Shown here in pieces: positions 51,250 through 59,379 of a stretch of 64,000 nt of DNA. The notes below the pieces were generated by a model, which saw only the letters and a program-made list of their open reading frames with translations, made no database searches and was not told the origin of the DNA. The stretch is taken from positions 1 to 64,000 of the forward strand of contig NZ_WGNY01000044.1 in NCBI RefSeq assembly GCF_016124325.1. The letters are read 5' to 3'. Origin of the DNA: Phenylobacterium sp. Lineage in GTDB: Bacteria; Pseudomonadota; Alphaproteobacteria; Caulobacterales; Caulobacteraceae. Position 1 is the first letter of the stretch. Each line of letters starts with the position of its first letter. Both the position numbers and the translations under genes were made by a program.

Positions 51250-52308
51250 CTACTGCGCCGGCTGCAGGGCGTCGGCGAACATCGGGCTCGACTTGAAGAT
51301 CTCGATCTCCTCCTCGGTCATCTCGGCGGGCACGTCGGCGAAGAGCGGGGTGGAGAGATAGCGTTCGCCGGTGTCCGGCAGCATGGCCACGATGGTCGAG
51401 CCCTTCGGCGCCTCCTGGGCCACCTTCAGCGCGCCGGCGAAGGTGGCGCCGGCGGTGATGCCCACGAAGATCCCCTCCTTCTGGGCCAGGTCCTGGCTGG
51501 CCTTCAGGGCCTCGGGGCCGGCGATCTGGACCAGCTTGTCGATCAGGCCGCCCGACACCGCCTCGCCCGCGATCTTGGGGATGAAGTCGGGCGTCCAGCC
51601 CTGCATCGGGTGGGGCGCCCAGGCCGGGTGGCCGGCGGCGGGCGAACCGTCGGGGCGGCGCTCCTGCGGCTGGCCGCTTTCCATCAGGGTCGCGCCGACC
51701 GGCTCGCAGACCACGATCTTGGTGTCGGGCCGTTCCTGGCGCAGGACGCGCGCCACGCCGGTCAGCGTGCCGCCGGTGCCGTAACCGGTGACCCAGTAGT
51801 CGAACCGCTCGCCCTTGAAGTCGGCCACCAGCTCGCGCGCGGTGGTGCGCGAATGCATGTCGGGATTGGCCTCGTTCTCGAACTGCCGGCTGAGGAACCA
51901 GCCGTGGGTCTCGGCCAGCTCCTTGGCCTTGTCGACCATGCCGGTGCCGCGCAGGGCCGCCGGCGTCGTCACCACCTTGGCGCCCAGGAAGCGCATCAGG
52001 CGGCGGCGCTCGATGCTGAAGCTCTCGGCCATGGTGACCACGAGCGGGTAGCCCTTGACCGCACAGACCATGGCCAGGCCGATGCCGGTGTTGCCGCTGG
52101 TGGCTTCGATGACCGTCTGGCCGGGCTTCAGCGCGCCGCTCTTCTCGGCCGCCTCGATCACGCCCAGCGCCAGGCGGTCCTTCACCGAGCCCAGCGGATT
52201 GAAGGCCTCGACCTTCACGTAGAGGTTCACGTGATCGGGCGCGAGTTTGTTGATGCGCACCAGGGGCGTGTTCCCGACGGTGTCCAGGATGCTGTCGTAT
52301 TTCGCCAT
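51250..52308 (-). CDS. cysK: Cysteine synthase A (O-acetylserine sulfhydrylase)
   Basis: This PLP enzyme makes cysteine from O-acetylserine and sulfide. Of its 352 residues, the Schiff-base lysine is K43 in NPLGSVKDR, the substrate loop is TSGNTG at 70-75 and the PLP-phosphate loop is GYGTGGTLTG from 174. A proline/glycine-rich insertion near 220-245 and an extended C-terminus make it somewhat longer than E. coli CysK, as in other alphaproteobacterial members. It precedes the GST gene by 28 bases on the same strand. Confidence 0.93.
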   Translation of the reverse strand: MAKYDSILDTVGNTPLVRINKLAPDHVNLYVKVEAFNPLGSVKDRLALGVIEAAEKSGALKPGQTVIEATSGNTGIGLAMVCAVKGYPLVVTMAESFSIERRRLMRFLGAKVVTTPAALRGTGMVDKAKELAETHGWFLSRQFENEANPDMHSRTTARELVADFKGERFDYWVTGYGTGGTLTGVARVLRQERPDTKIVVCEPVGATLMESGQPQERRPDGSPAAGHPAWAPHPMQGWTPDFIPKIAGEAVSGGLIDKLVQIAGPEALKASQDLAQKEGIFVGITAGATFAGALKVAQEAPKGSTIVAMLPDTGERYLSTPLFADVPAEMTEEEIEIFKSSPMFADALQPAQ

Positions 52309-52461
52309 CGCACGGCCTCCGCTCGCACCGCCGGATCGCGGCGGGCGATGGGCGCGCTCCGGGGCCGACCTGTCAACCGGCGTTCTCGCGTCTGGCGGCG
52401 ATGTGAGGAGAATTCGACGGCCGGACCCGAGCGCCGCTCGGCCCGCCGCGCGAGGAAACCG

Positions 52462-52538
52462 TGGTAGCTGGGGGCGGGCTCGAACCGCCGACCTGTGGGT
52501 TATGAATCCACCGCTCTAACCAGCTGAGCTACCCAGCC
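52462..52538 (-). tRNA. tRNA-Met(CAT), elongator type
   Basis: The 77-base cloverleaf on the minus strand has acceptor GGCTGGG paired to CCCAGCT (G-T at 1-72), D arm GCTC/GAGC, anticodon loop TTCATAA with CAT at 52504-52502, T arm GGCGG-TTCGAGC-CCGCC and an encoded CCA end. The sequence is of the elongator Met rather than initiator type. The anticodon stem closes with an A-C mismatch next to the loop (positions 31-39). tRNA-Ile2 with a modified CAT anticodon is less likely given the acceptor sequence. Confidence 0.93.
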
Positions 52539-52652
52539 ACGGTCGCGCGCCCCGAGGAGCCCTCGGAGCGCGAGGCGCGCCTTATAAGGTCAGGCGGGCC
52601 ACGCTTCAAGCGCTTGGGCGAAGCGTCGCATGCGGCTACGTTGAGTCCCGCG

Positions 52653-53681
52653 ATGAGCGTCCTGCACCTCCTGGGAACGGCCGGCGAAGGCGGCGCGGAG
52701 ACCTACTTCGTCGACCTCGTGGCGGCGCTGGCGCGCGCCGACGTGGCCCAGGCCGCCGCGATCCGCGCGAATCCGGTTCGCGAGGCCCGCCTGAAGGCCG
52801 CCGGAATCCCCACCAAGGTGCTGCGGTTCGGCGGGCCGCTCGACATCCTCACCCGCCCGGCCGCCGCCGGCTTCGCCACGCTTCACAAGGCCAGGGTGCT
52901 GCTCGCCTGGATGAACCGGGCCGCCCGCCACAGCCCGCGCGGGCCCTGGGCGCGGATCGGCCGCCTCGGCGGCTACTACAACCTCAAATACTACAAGGGC
53001 TTCGACCATCTGGTGGCCAACACCGAGGACATCGCCGAGTGGGTGGTGGGCCAGGGCTGGCCGGCGGGACGCGTCACCTGCATCCCCAACTTCGCCGCCG
53101 CCCCGGCCGACGCCGCGCCGGTGGACCGCGCCAGCCTCGACACGCCGGCCGACGTTCCCCTGCTGCTCTCCATGGGCCGCCTGCACGAGAACAAGGCCCA
53201 CGACGTCACGCTGCAGGCGCTGGCCCGTACGCCCGGCGCCTGGCTGTGGATCGCCGGCGTCGGCCCGCTGGAAGCCCAGCTCAAGAGCCTGGCCGAGGCG
53301 CTGGGCGTGGCCTCCCGCGTACGTTTCCTGGGCTGGCGCACCGACCCTTCGGCCCTCTACCGCACCGCCGACGTCTGCGTGTTCCCCTCGCGCTACGAAC
53401 CCCTGGGCAATGTGGTGATCCAGGCCTGGGCCCATGGCCTGCCGATCGTGGCCGCCGAAAGCCAGGGGCCCAAGGCGCTGATCCGCGACGGCGCCGATGG
53501 CCTGCTCGCGCCGGTCGACGACGTGGACGCCCTGACCACGGCCATCGGCCGGCTGCTCGCCGACGCCCGGCTGCGGGCCCGGCTCGCCAAGGCCGGCGCC
53601 CAACGCGTCGAGGCCGAATTCTCGGAGGCGGCCGTCGTCGCCCAGTGGCGGGCTCTCTTCGCCGACTACGGGGCCGGCTGA
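52653..53681 (+). CDS. GT4-family glycosyltransferase
   Basis: The 342-residue GT-B protein has the N-terminal GTAGEGGAETYFVDLV nucleotide-sugar-fold start and C-terminal donor-binding segments LLSMGRLHENKAHD, VRFLGWR and PSRYEPLGNVVIQAWAHG. The EX7E motif has glutamine in place of the second glutamate. Such enzymes build capsule or LPS glycans. The stop overlaps the asparagine synthetase start as TGATG, a pairing common in surface-polysaccharide loci; no other glycan genes are in the window. Confidence 0.88.
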   Translation: MSVLHLLGTAGEGGAETYFVDLVAALARADVAQAAAIRANPVREARLKAAGIPTKVLRFGGPLDILTRPAAAGFATLHKARVLLAWMNRAARHSPRGPWARIGRLGGYYNLKYYKGFDHLVANTEDIAEWVVGQGWPAGRVTCIPNFAAAPADAAPVDRASLDTPADVPLLLSMGRLHENKAHDVTLQALARTPGAWLWIAGVGPLEAQLKSLAEALGVASRVRFLGWRTDPSALYRTADVCVFPSRYEPLGNVVIQAWAHGLPIVAAESQGPKALIRDGADGLLAPVDDVDALTTAIGRLLADARLRARLAKAGAQRVEAEFSEAAVVAQWRALFADYGAG

Positions 53682-55486
53682 TGTGCGCCATCGCCGGCCA
53701 GCTCGGTGGGACCGACGCGCCCGCCCAGGCGATGATCCGCGCACTGACCCACCGCGGGCCCGACGGGGTGCGGCTGGAGTCGGCGGCCGGCGCGGCCCTG
53801 GCGCACGCGCGCCTTTCCATCATCGACCTGGAGGGCGGCTGGCAGCCGCTTCACGCCGCCGGCGGCGTGGTGGTCGGCAACGGCGAGATCTACAACTACC
53901 TGGAGCTGGCGCGCGACCACGGGCTTGAGGAGGCGCTGGCCACCGGCTCCGACTTCGAGCCGCTCCTTCACCTCTACGCGCGCGAGGGCGAGGCGGCGTT
54001 CGACCGGCTGCGCGGGATGTACGCGTTCTGCCTGATCGGCCCCGACGGGCGCAGCTGGCTGGCCCGCGACCCCTTCGGCATCAAGCCGCTCTACATCATG
54101 GAGCACGCCGGCGGCCTGGCCTTCGCCTCCGAGCCGCGGGCCTTCTTCGCCGCCGGCCTGATGCAGCGGGTCCTCGACGACACGGCCGCGCGCGAACTGG
54201 TCGCCCTGAACTACGTCGTCGGCGAACGCACGCCGTTCCGGGGCCTGCGCCGGCTGGTCCCCGGCGAGATCGTCGAGGTGCGCGACGGCCGCATCGTCAG
54301 CGGAAAGCGGCGTTCCGCCCTCCCGCTCCTCCCTCGCAAGGGCGGGGGAGGTGGCGTCCCGGACCAGGCCCGGGGCGACGGAGGGGGCGCGGGCGTGGAA
54401 GCCCCCTCCACCGCTTCGCGGTCCCCCTCCCCCGCTCTGGCGGGGGAGGAGCGCCACCTCCTCGACCGTCTCGATGCGGTGCTGGAGGACAGCGTGCGCG
54501 TGCACCAGCGCTCGGACGTGCCCTATGGGCTGTTCCTGTCGGGCGGGATCGATTCGGCGGCCATCGCCACCCTGATGGCGCGCCTCAACGAACGCCCCGT
54601 CACCGCCTTCACCTGCGGATTCAACGCACCCAAGTCTGAAATGGGGGGCGCGGCGGACGAACGCGCTCAGGCCGAGGCGGTGGCCCGCGCGCTGAACCTC
54701 GACTGGCGCGAGACCAGCTTCGGGGAAGAGGACTTCTGGCGGATCCTGCCGCAGGTCGCCTGGGCGCTGGACGATCCCACCGCCGACTACGCGACCCTGC
54801 CCACCTACAAGCTGGCCGAGGCGGCCAAGGGGACCCTGACCGTCGTGCTCACCGGCGAAGGCGGCGACGAGCTGTTCGCCGGCTACGGCCGCTATCGCCG
54901 CGCGCTGCGGCCCCGTTGGCTGGGCGGCCGCCCGGCCGAGCCGCGCGCGGCCGATCCCGCCGTCCTCGCCCGCTGGCGCGACGCCGCCCGCCCGCCGCCC
55001 GGGCTGTCGCCGCTGCAGGCCGCGCAATGGGCCGACGTCGCCACCTGGCTGCCCGCTGACCTGCTGCTGAAGCTCGACCGCTGCCTGATGGCCCATGGCC
55101 TGGAGGGCCGCACGCCGTTCCTGGACCGCGAGGTGGCCGCCTTCGCCTGGGCCCTGCCCGACCGCTGCAAGGTGCGCGGCGGCTATGGCAAGTGGCTGCT
55201 GCGCAAGTGGCTGGAGCGCGCCTGCCCCGCCGCCCGGCCGTGGGCGAAGAAGCAGGGCTTCACCGTGCCCGTCGAGGCCTGGATCGCGCCGCGGGCCGCC
55301 GACATCGCCGCCCGCATCGGCAAGGTCGAGGCGGTCGCCCAGCTGTTCCCTGACGCCGCCGCGCGCATGACGGCGGGTCCGGCCGGCGCCAGATGGCCCT
55401 TGCTCTTCTTCGCGGTGTGGTCGCTGATCCACCTGGAAGGCGCCCAGCCGGGCGAGGCGGTCGCCGCCGTGGCCGGGCAGGCTTGA
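53681..55486 (+). CDS. asnB: Asparagine synthetase (glutamine-hydrolysing) with repeat-derived linker
   Basis: The 601-residue protein has an N-terminal glutaminase domain with nucleophile C2 (MCAIAGQL) and RGPDG, and a synthetase domain with the PP-loop SGGIDS at 287-292, TGEGGDELFAGYGRYRR and LEGRTPFLDRE. It makes asparagine, or in glycan loci may amidate other acids. Between the domains about 45 residues (roughly 212-257, rich in Gly, Pro, Ser, Ala) are encoded by an inserted palindromic repeat read without frameshift. Family members lack this stretch, so the repeat invaded the linker and was tolerated. Confidence 0.9.
   Translation: MCAIAGQLGGTDAPAQAMIRALTHRGPDGVRLESAAGAALAHARLSIIDLEGGWQPLHAAGGVVVGNGEIYNYLELARDHGLEEALATGSDFEPLLHLYAREGEAAFDRLRGMYAFCLIGPDGRSWLARDPFGIKPLYIMEHAGGLAFASEPRAFFAAGLMQRVLDDTAARELVALNYVVGERTPFRGLRRLVPGEIVEVRDGRIVSGKRRSALPLLPRKGGGGGVPDQARGDGGGAGVEAPSTASRSPSPALAGEERHLLDRLDAVLEDSVRVHQRSDVPYGLFLSGGIDSAAIATLMARLNERPVTAFTCGFNAPKSEMGGAADERAQAEAVARALNLDWRETSFGEEDFWRILPQVAWALDDPTADYATLPTYKLAEAAKGTLTVVLTGEGGDELFAGYGRYRRALRPRWLGGRPAEPRAADPAVLARWRDAARPPPGLSPLQAAQWADVATWLPADLLLKLDRCLMAHGLEGRTPFLDREVAAFAWALPDRCKVRGGYGKWLLRKWLERACPAARPWAKKQGFTVPVEAWIAPRAADIAARIGKVEAVAQLFPDAAARMTAGPAGARWPLLFFAVWSLIHLEGAQPGEAVAAVAGQA
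54324..54453. repeat. Palindromic repeat inserted in frame within asnB
   Basis: The ends GCTCCTCCC and GGGGGAGGAGC are inverted. Inside, CTCGCAAGGGCGGGGGAG and CCCTCCCCCGCTCTGGCGGGG form arms, and CCGCTTCGCGG is a small hairpin. GGAGGGGGCG and CCCCCTCC further pair with each other. It is the GC-rich intergenic repeat type common in caulobacterial genomes, here open in the asnB frame throughout. Confidence 0.85.
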
Positions 55487-55497
55487 GGGGGTTTGCG

Positions 55498-56355
55498 ATG
55501 ATCCGATGGATGCTGGCCGGCGCGCTGTCGATGGCCATGAGCGCCGTGGCCCAGGCCGCCCCACCCGCGGCGATCTTCACCGACCCGCCCGTCGATGCGG
55601 CCCATCCCGCGCGGATGGAGGTGCTGCACATCCCGACCGGCGGCGTGGAGGTGAACGCCATCGCCTATGTGCCCGCCGGCGCCGGGCCCCACCCCACGGT
55701 CGTGCTGTTCCACGGCCTGCCCGGCAACGAGAAGAACCTCGATCTCGCCCAGGCCATGCGCCGCGCCGGCTGGACGGTGGTGGCGCCCAACTACCGCGGC
55801 TCGTGGGGCAGCCCGGGGACCTTCAGCTTCAAGGGCAACCTCGACGACGCCCGCGCGGTGCTGGCCTACGTCCGCGATCCCGCCAACGCCGCCCGGCTGC
55901 AGATCGACGCGAAGAAGCTGGTCCTCGTGGGCCACTCGATGGGCGGCTGGGTCACCTCCCAGACCGCCGCGGCCGACGCCGACGTGGCCGGCGCGGTGCT
56001 GATCTCGGCCGCCGACGTGGGCCGCATCGCCGCCGCGCCCGAGGCGATGCGGATCGACCTGGCGAAGAACAACATGGAAGCGCTGGCCGGCGTCACGCCC
56101 CAGAGCATGGCCGCGGAGATGGCCACCCTTGGCGGGCACGGATTCGCCGACGCCGCGCCGGGGCTGGCGAAGCACCCGCTGCTGGTGCTGACCGCCGACG
56201 ACGGGCTGGCCCCCGGCGCCGAGGCCCTGGTGCTCGACGTGAAGCGCCGGGGCGGCAAGGTCCGCGTCGTCCACGTGGCCACCGACCACGGCTGGAACAC
56301 CGCCCGCATCCGGCTGGAGAGCGAAGTGCTGGCCTGGCTGGCCGGCTTGCCCTAG
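55498..56355 (+). CDS. Secreted alpha/beta hydrolase (peptidase/esterase-like)
   Basis: The 285-residue protein has a Sec signal (cleavage near AQAA-PP) and a classical alpha/beta fold: oxyanion region LFHGLPGNEKN, nucleophile S147 in GHSMGG, an acid in LTADDGLAP and a histidine in TDHGWN. It resembles dienelactone hydrolase or S9-like acyl hydrolases. The substrate is unknown. It starts 12 bases after asnB and may be on the same transcript. Confidence 0.85.
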   Translation: MIRWMLAGALSMAMSAVAQAAPPAAIFTDPPVDAAHPARMEVLHIPTGGVEVNAIAYVPAGAGPHPTVVLFHGLPGNEKNLDLAQAMRRAGWTVVAPNYRGSWGSPGTFSFKGNLDDARAVLAYVRDPANAARLQIDAKKLVLVGHSMGGWVTSQTAAADADVAGAVLISAADVGRIAAAPEAMRIDLAKNNMEALAGVTPQSMAAEMATLGGHGFADAAPGLAKHPLLVLTADDGLAPGAEALVLDVKRRGGKVRVVHVATDHGWNTARIRLESEVLAWLAGLP

Positions 56356-56390
56356 GCGGCTAGGTTGGCGACCTGATCAAACGACCCTCG

Positions 56391-56519
56391 CCGTCATCGC
56401 CCGGCTTGTCCGGGCGACCCATGAACATAGACAGCGGCCGGCTTGGCGGCGGCGGCGCGGCGTCCCGGCCTGCATGCTCGGCGTTTATGGGTGGCCCGGA
56501 CAAGCCGGGCCATGACGAC
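56391..56519. repeat. CCGTCATCGCCCGG...GGGCCATGACGA inverted-repeat element
   Basis: About 129 bp. Left end CGTCATCGCCCGGCTTGTCC with its own CCCGG-CTTGT-CCGGG hairpin, right end GGCCCGGACAAGCCGGGCC then ATGACGA. ACCCATGAAC inside the left end pairs loosely with GTTTATGGGT inside the right. It separates two convergent genes. The ends resemble the elements at 22808 and 50441, but the core differs. Confidence 0.85.
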
Positions 56520-56555
56520 CTGTAATGCTCTCAAGCTATTGATCGGGCTTTCAGC

Positions 56556-57668
56556 CTAGGCGCCCAGCCGCACCGCCACCTCTTCCCCGATCGCCAGCGA
56601 CGAGGTCAGCCCGGGACTTTCGATGCCGAACAGCGCCATCAGGCCGGGCAGGCCGTGGACCGCCTCGCCGTGGAGCTGGAAGTCGGGCTGCGGCTGGCCC
56701 GGTCCGTGCAGCTTGGGCCGCACGCCGGCGTAATCGGGGCTGAGCGCCCCGTCCGGCAGGCCCGGCCAGAACTTGCGGATGTAGCGATAAAACTCGCCCG
56801 CCGCGGCGGGATCGACCGTGTAGTCGGGCTCGTCCACGAAATGCAGGTCGGGGCCGAACACCCCCTGCCCGCCCAGGTCGCGCCGGTAGTGGGTGCCCAG
56901 GGCGCCGTGGATCGGCGGCGGATAGATCAGGCGGGCGAAGGGCGCCTTACCCGACAGCCGGAAGTACATGCCCTTGCCGAAATAGGCCTTGGGGATCTTG
57001 TCGGCCGGGAACCCCTCGATCTCGGCCGCCACAGCCTGGGCCGAGAGGCCCGGCGCGGTCACCAGCAGCCGGCAGGTCAGGGTCGTGGGCTCGGCCCCGC
57101 CGGCGCGGACCTCGAACCCGCCGCCGTCCAGCGGCGTCGCCCCCTCGAACGGCGTCGACAGCACCACGGCCCCGCCCGCGGCCTCGATCTCGCCCTGCAG
57201 GGCCAGCATGTAGGCGTGGCTCTCGAACACCCCGCTCTGCGGCGAGATCAGCGCGCCCTCGCAGGAAAGCTCGGGCTCCAGCGCCAGCGCCTGGGCCTCG
57301 GTCAGCCTGGCCATGCCCTCGACGTCGTTGGTCCGCGCCTGCTCCAGGATCGCGTCCAGCCGCTCCAGCCCCGCCGCGTCGGTCGCCACGACCAGCTTGC
57401 CGCAGCGGTCGTAGTCCACGTGATGGGCGTCGCAGAAGGCGTACAGCATCCGCCGACCCTGCACGCACAGCCGCGCCTTCAGCGAACCGGTCGGATAGTA
57501 GAGCCCGCCGTGGATCACCTCGGAATTGCGCGAGGAGACCCCCTGGCCGATCGCGGCCTCCCGCTCCAGCACCGCCACGGTCAGGCCGCGCCGGGCCAGC
57601 GCATAGCCGCAGGCCAGGCCCACGGCGCCCGCCCCCACGACCACGGCGTCGAAATCGAACTCGGCCAT
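56556..57668 (-). CDS. FAD-dependent oxidoreductase (L-2-hydroxyglutarate oxidase-like)
   Basis: The 370-residue DAO-fold flavoprotein has the dinucleotide motif VVVGAGAVGLACGYALARRG at its start and SSRNSEVIHGGLYYPTGS, which is characteristic of L-2-hydroxyglutarate dehydrogenases (LhgO/L2HGDH). It also has the C-terminal FGIESPGLTSSLAIGEEV. It would oxidise L-2-hydroxyglutarate or a related 2-hydroxy acid. The ATG at 57668 places the motif at residue 9. It is divergent from the TPR gene. Confidence 0.88.
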   Translation of the reverse strand: MAEFDFDAVVVGAGAVGLACGYALARRGLTVAVLEREAAIGQGVSSRNSEVIHGGLYYPTGSLKARLCVQGRRMLYAFCDAHHVDYDRCGKLVVATDAAGLERLDAILEQARTNDVEGMARLTEAQALALEPELSCEGALISPQSGVFESHAYMLALQGEIEAAGGAVVLSTPFEGATPLDGGGFEVRAGGAEPTTLTCRLLVTAPGLSAQAVAAEIEGFPADKIPKAYFGKGMYFRLSGKAPFARLIYPPPIHGALGTHYRRDLGGQGVFGPDLHFVDEPDYTVDPAAAGEFYRYIRKFWPGLPDGALSPDYAGVRPKLHGPGQPQPDFQLHGEAVHGLPGLMALFGIESPGLTSSLAIGEEVAVRLGA

Positions 57669-57760
57669 CGCCCCCGGCCTACAGTTCGGCGCGCCCGATG
57701 GGAAGCGCCAAGCCCGATCGGCTGCTAAGCTGGCGGCCGACACCGGATCGGAGTTTCGGA

Positions 57761-59059
57761 ATGACGGCGAGGGACCACAACGGCAACGCGCTTTCGGGCG
57801 CCTCGCAGGCGGCGGCCGATCGTTTCCAGGCCGCGCTCTCGGCTCACCACTGCCTCGCCGGCGATCCGATGGGTGACCTGAAGGCCGCCCTGGCCGACAG
57901 CCCCGGCTTCACCATGGCCCACGCCATGATGGCCTACCTCTGCCTCATGGGATCTGACGCCCCCACCCGGGCCCGGGGCGAGAAGTCCCTGGCCAAGGCC
58001 AAGGCCCTGCCCGCCGACGCCCGCGAGCAAGGCCACCTCGCCGCCCTCGACCGCATCGCCGCCGGGGAATACCGCGCCGCCGGCCGCGCCCTGGAGGACG
58101 TCACCCTCGACCATCCGCGCGACGTGCTGGCGCTGCAGGTCGGCCAGTCCATGGACTTCATGATCGGCGACGCGCGCATGCTGCGCGACCGCATCGGCCG
58201 GGCCCTGCCCGCCTGGAGCGAGGGCATGGCCGACCTCCACGCCATCCTCGGCATGCACGCTTTCGGCCTGGAGGAGACGGCGCTCTACGCCGAGGCCGAG
58301 GCCGCCGGCCGCCGCGCGATCGAACTGGAGCCACGCAACGGTTGGGCCCAGCACGCCGTGGCCCACGTGCTGGAGATGCAGGATCGCCGCCGCGACGGGA
58401 TCGCCTGGATGCGCGCCAACCCCGACGCCTGGAGCCAGGGCAGCTACTTCGCCATCCACAACTGGTGGCACACGGCCCTCTTCCACCTGGGCCTCGGCGA
58501 GATCGACGAGGTGCTGGCCCTCTACGACGGGCCGATCTACGGCGAGCCTTCGACCATGGCGTTCGACATGGACGACGCCGCCGCCCTGCTCTGGCGGCTG
58601 AAGCTGATGGACGTCGACCTGGGCGGGCGCTGGGACACCCTGGCCGATGTCTACGAGAGCCAGCCTCACGGCCGCTTCGCCTTCGACGACGCCCACGCGA
58701 TGATGGCCTTCATGGGCGCCGGCCGCGAGGCGACCGCCCGCGCGCTCCTTTCCGACATGGCCGCCGCCGCCGAAGCCGAGGGCGAGAACGCCCGGATCAT
58801 GCGCGAGGTGGGCCTGCCGGTGGCGCGCGCCATCCACGCCTATGGCCTCGGCGACCACGCCCGCGCCGTCGAGCTGTTGCGCGACGTGCGCAACGGCGCC
58901 GCCCGTTTCGGCGGCAGCCACGCCCAGCGCGACGTGCTGGACCTGACCCTGATCGCCGCCGCCCGACGGGCCGGCGAGACTAGCCTGGAGCGCGCCCTGC
59001 TGGCCGAGCGCGCCGCCGCGATCCCCCGCGCCGAACCCAGCCCCAGCCTCGCCGCCTGA
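57761..59059 (+). CDS. TPR protein of the TTC38 type
   Basis: The 432-residue soluble protein is built of helical repeats. The pattern GWAQHAVAHVLEMQDRR, then NWWHTALFHLGLGEIDEVL and YDGPIYG, matches the TTC38-like family found in bacteria and animals. The function is unknown. GGAG lies upstream of the ATG at 57761. A composite palindromic element follows the stop. Confidence 0.85.
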   Translation: MTARDHNGNALSGASQAAADRFQAALSAHHCLAGDPMGDLKAALADSPGFTMAHAMMAYLCLMGSDAPTRARGEKSLAKAKALPADAREQGHLAALDRIAAGEYRAAGRALEDVTLDHPRDVLALQVGQSMDFMIGDARMLRDRIGRALPAWSEGMADLHAILGMHAFGLEETALYAEAEAAGRRAIELEPRNGWAQHAVAHVLEMQDRRRDGIAWMRANPDAWSQGSYFAIHNWWHTALFHLGLGEIDEVLALYDGPIYGEPSTMAFDMDDAAALLWRLKLMDVDLGGRWDTLADVYESQPHGRFAFDDAHAMMAFMGAGREATARALLSDMAAAAEAEGENARIMREVGLPVARAIHAYGLGDHARAVELLRDVRNGAARFGGSHAQRDVLDLTLIAAARRAGETSLERALLAERAAAIPRAEPSPSLAA

Positions 59060-59082
59060 CGCCCCGAGGCTTGGGGCCAAAC

Positions 59083-59209
59083 CCGCTCGTCCCGGCGAAG
59101 GCCGGGACCCAGATGGAGGGCCTTGGACGTGGCCTCACGAGGCTCTGTGGTCTTCCGATCCGCCTCCGCGCTCTGGGATCTGGATCCCGGCCTTCGCCGG
59201 GATGAGCGG
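59083..59209. repeat. 127-bp composite palindromic element, copy 3 (CCGCTCGTCCCGG type)
   Basis: The ends CCGCTCGTCCCGGCGAAGG and CCTTCGCCGGGATGAGCGG are inverted, with ACCCAGAT and ATCTGGAT just inside. Length and ends equal the copy at 42257, and the interior is related to the copy at 49086 in opposite orientation. It lies between the TPR gene and the PEP-CTERM gene. Confidence 0.88.
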
Positions 59210-59379
59210 ACGGATTGCATCGCGCTGCCGGGTCGCGACCTGAAGCTCCCGGAGGAAAAACTTCGATTTTCCCTGACCCGTGGCGCGCGCCGACGGCGCC
59301 TTACCTCCTGAGACGACCGACAGTCCGCCGGTCGACGCGTGCCGGGACTCCCATGGCCCCGGAGCAAAGGAGGGTTGGG

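Noticed and set aside
52427..52441. CCGAGCGCCGCTCGG hairpin downstream of tRNA-Met, considered as a terminator
   Set aside because: A short six-base stem with no T tract following on the tRNA strand; insufficient for an intrinsic terminator call.
22808..59209. Dispersed hairpins considered as a CRISPR array
   Set aside because: Copies are kilobases apart, are self-inverted rather than directly repeated with spacers, and no cas gene is present.
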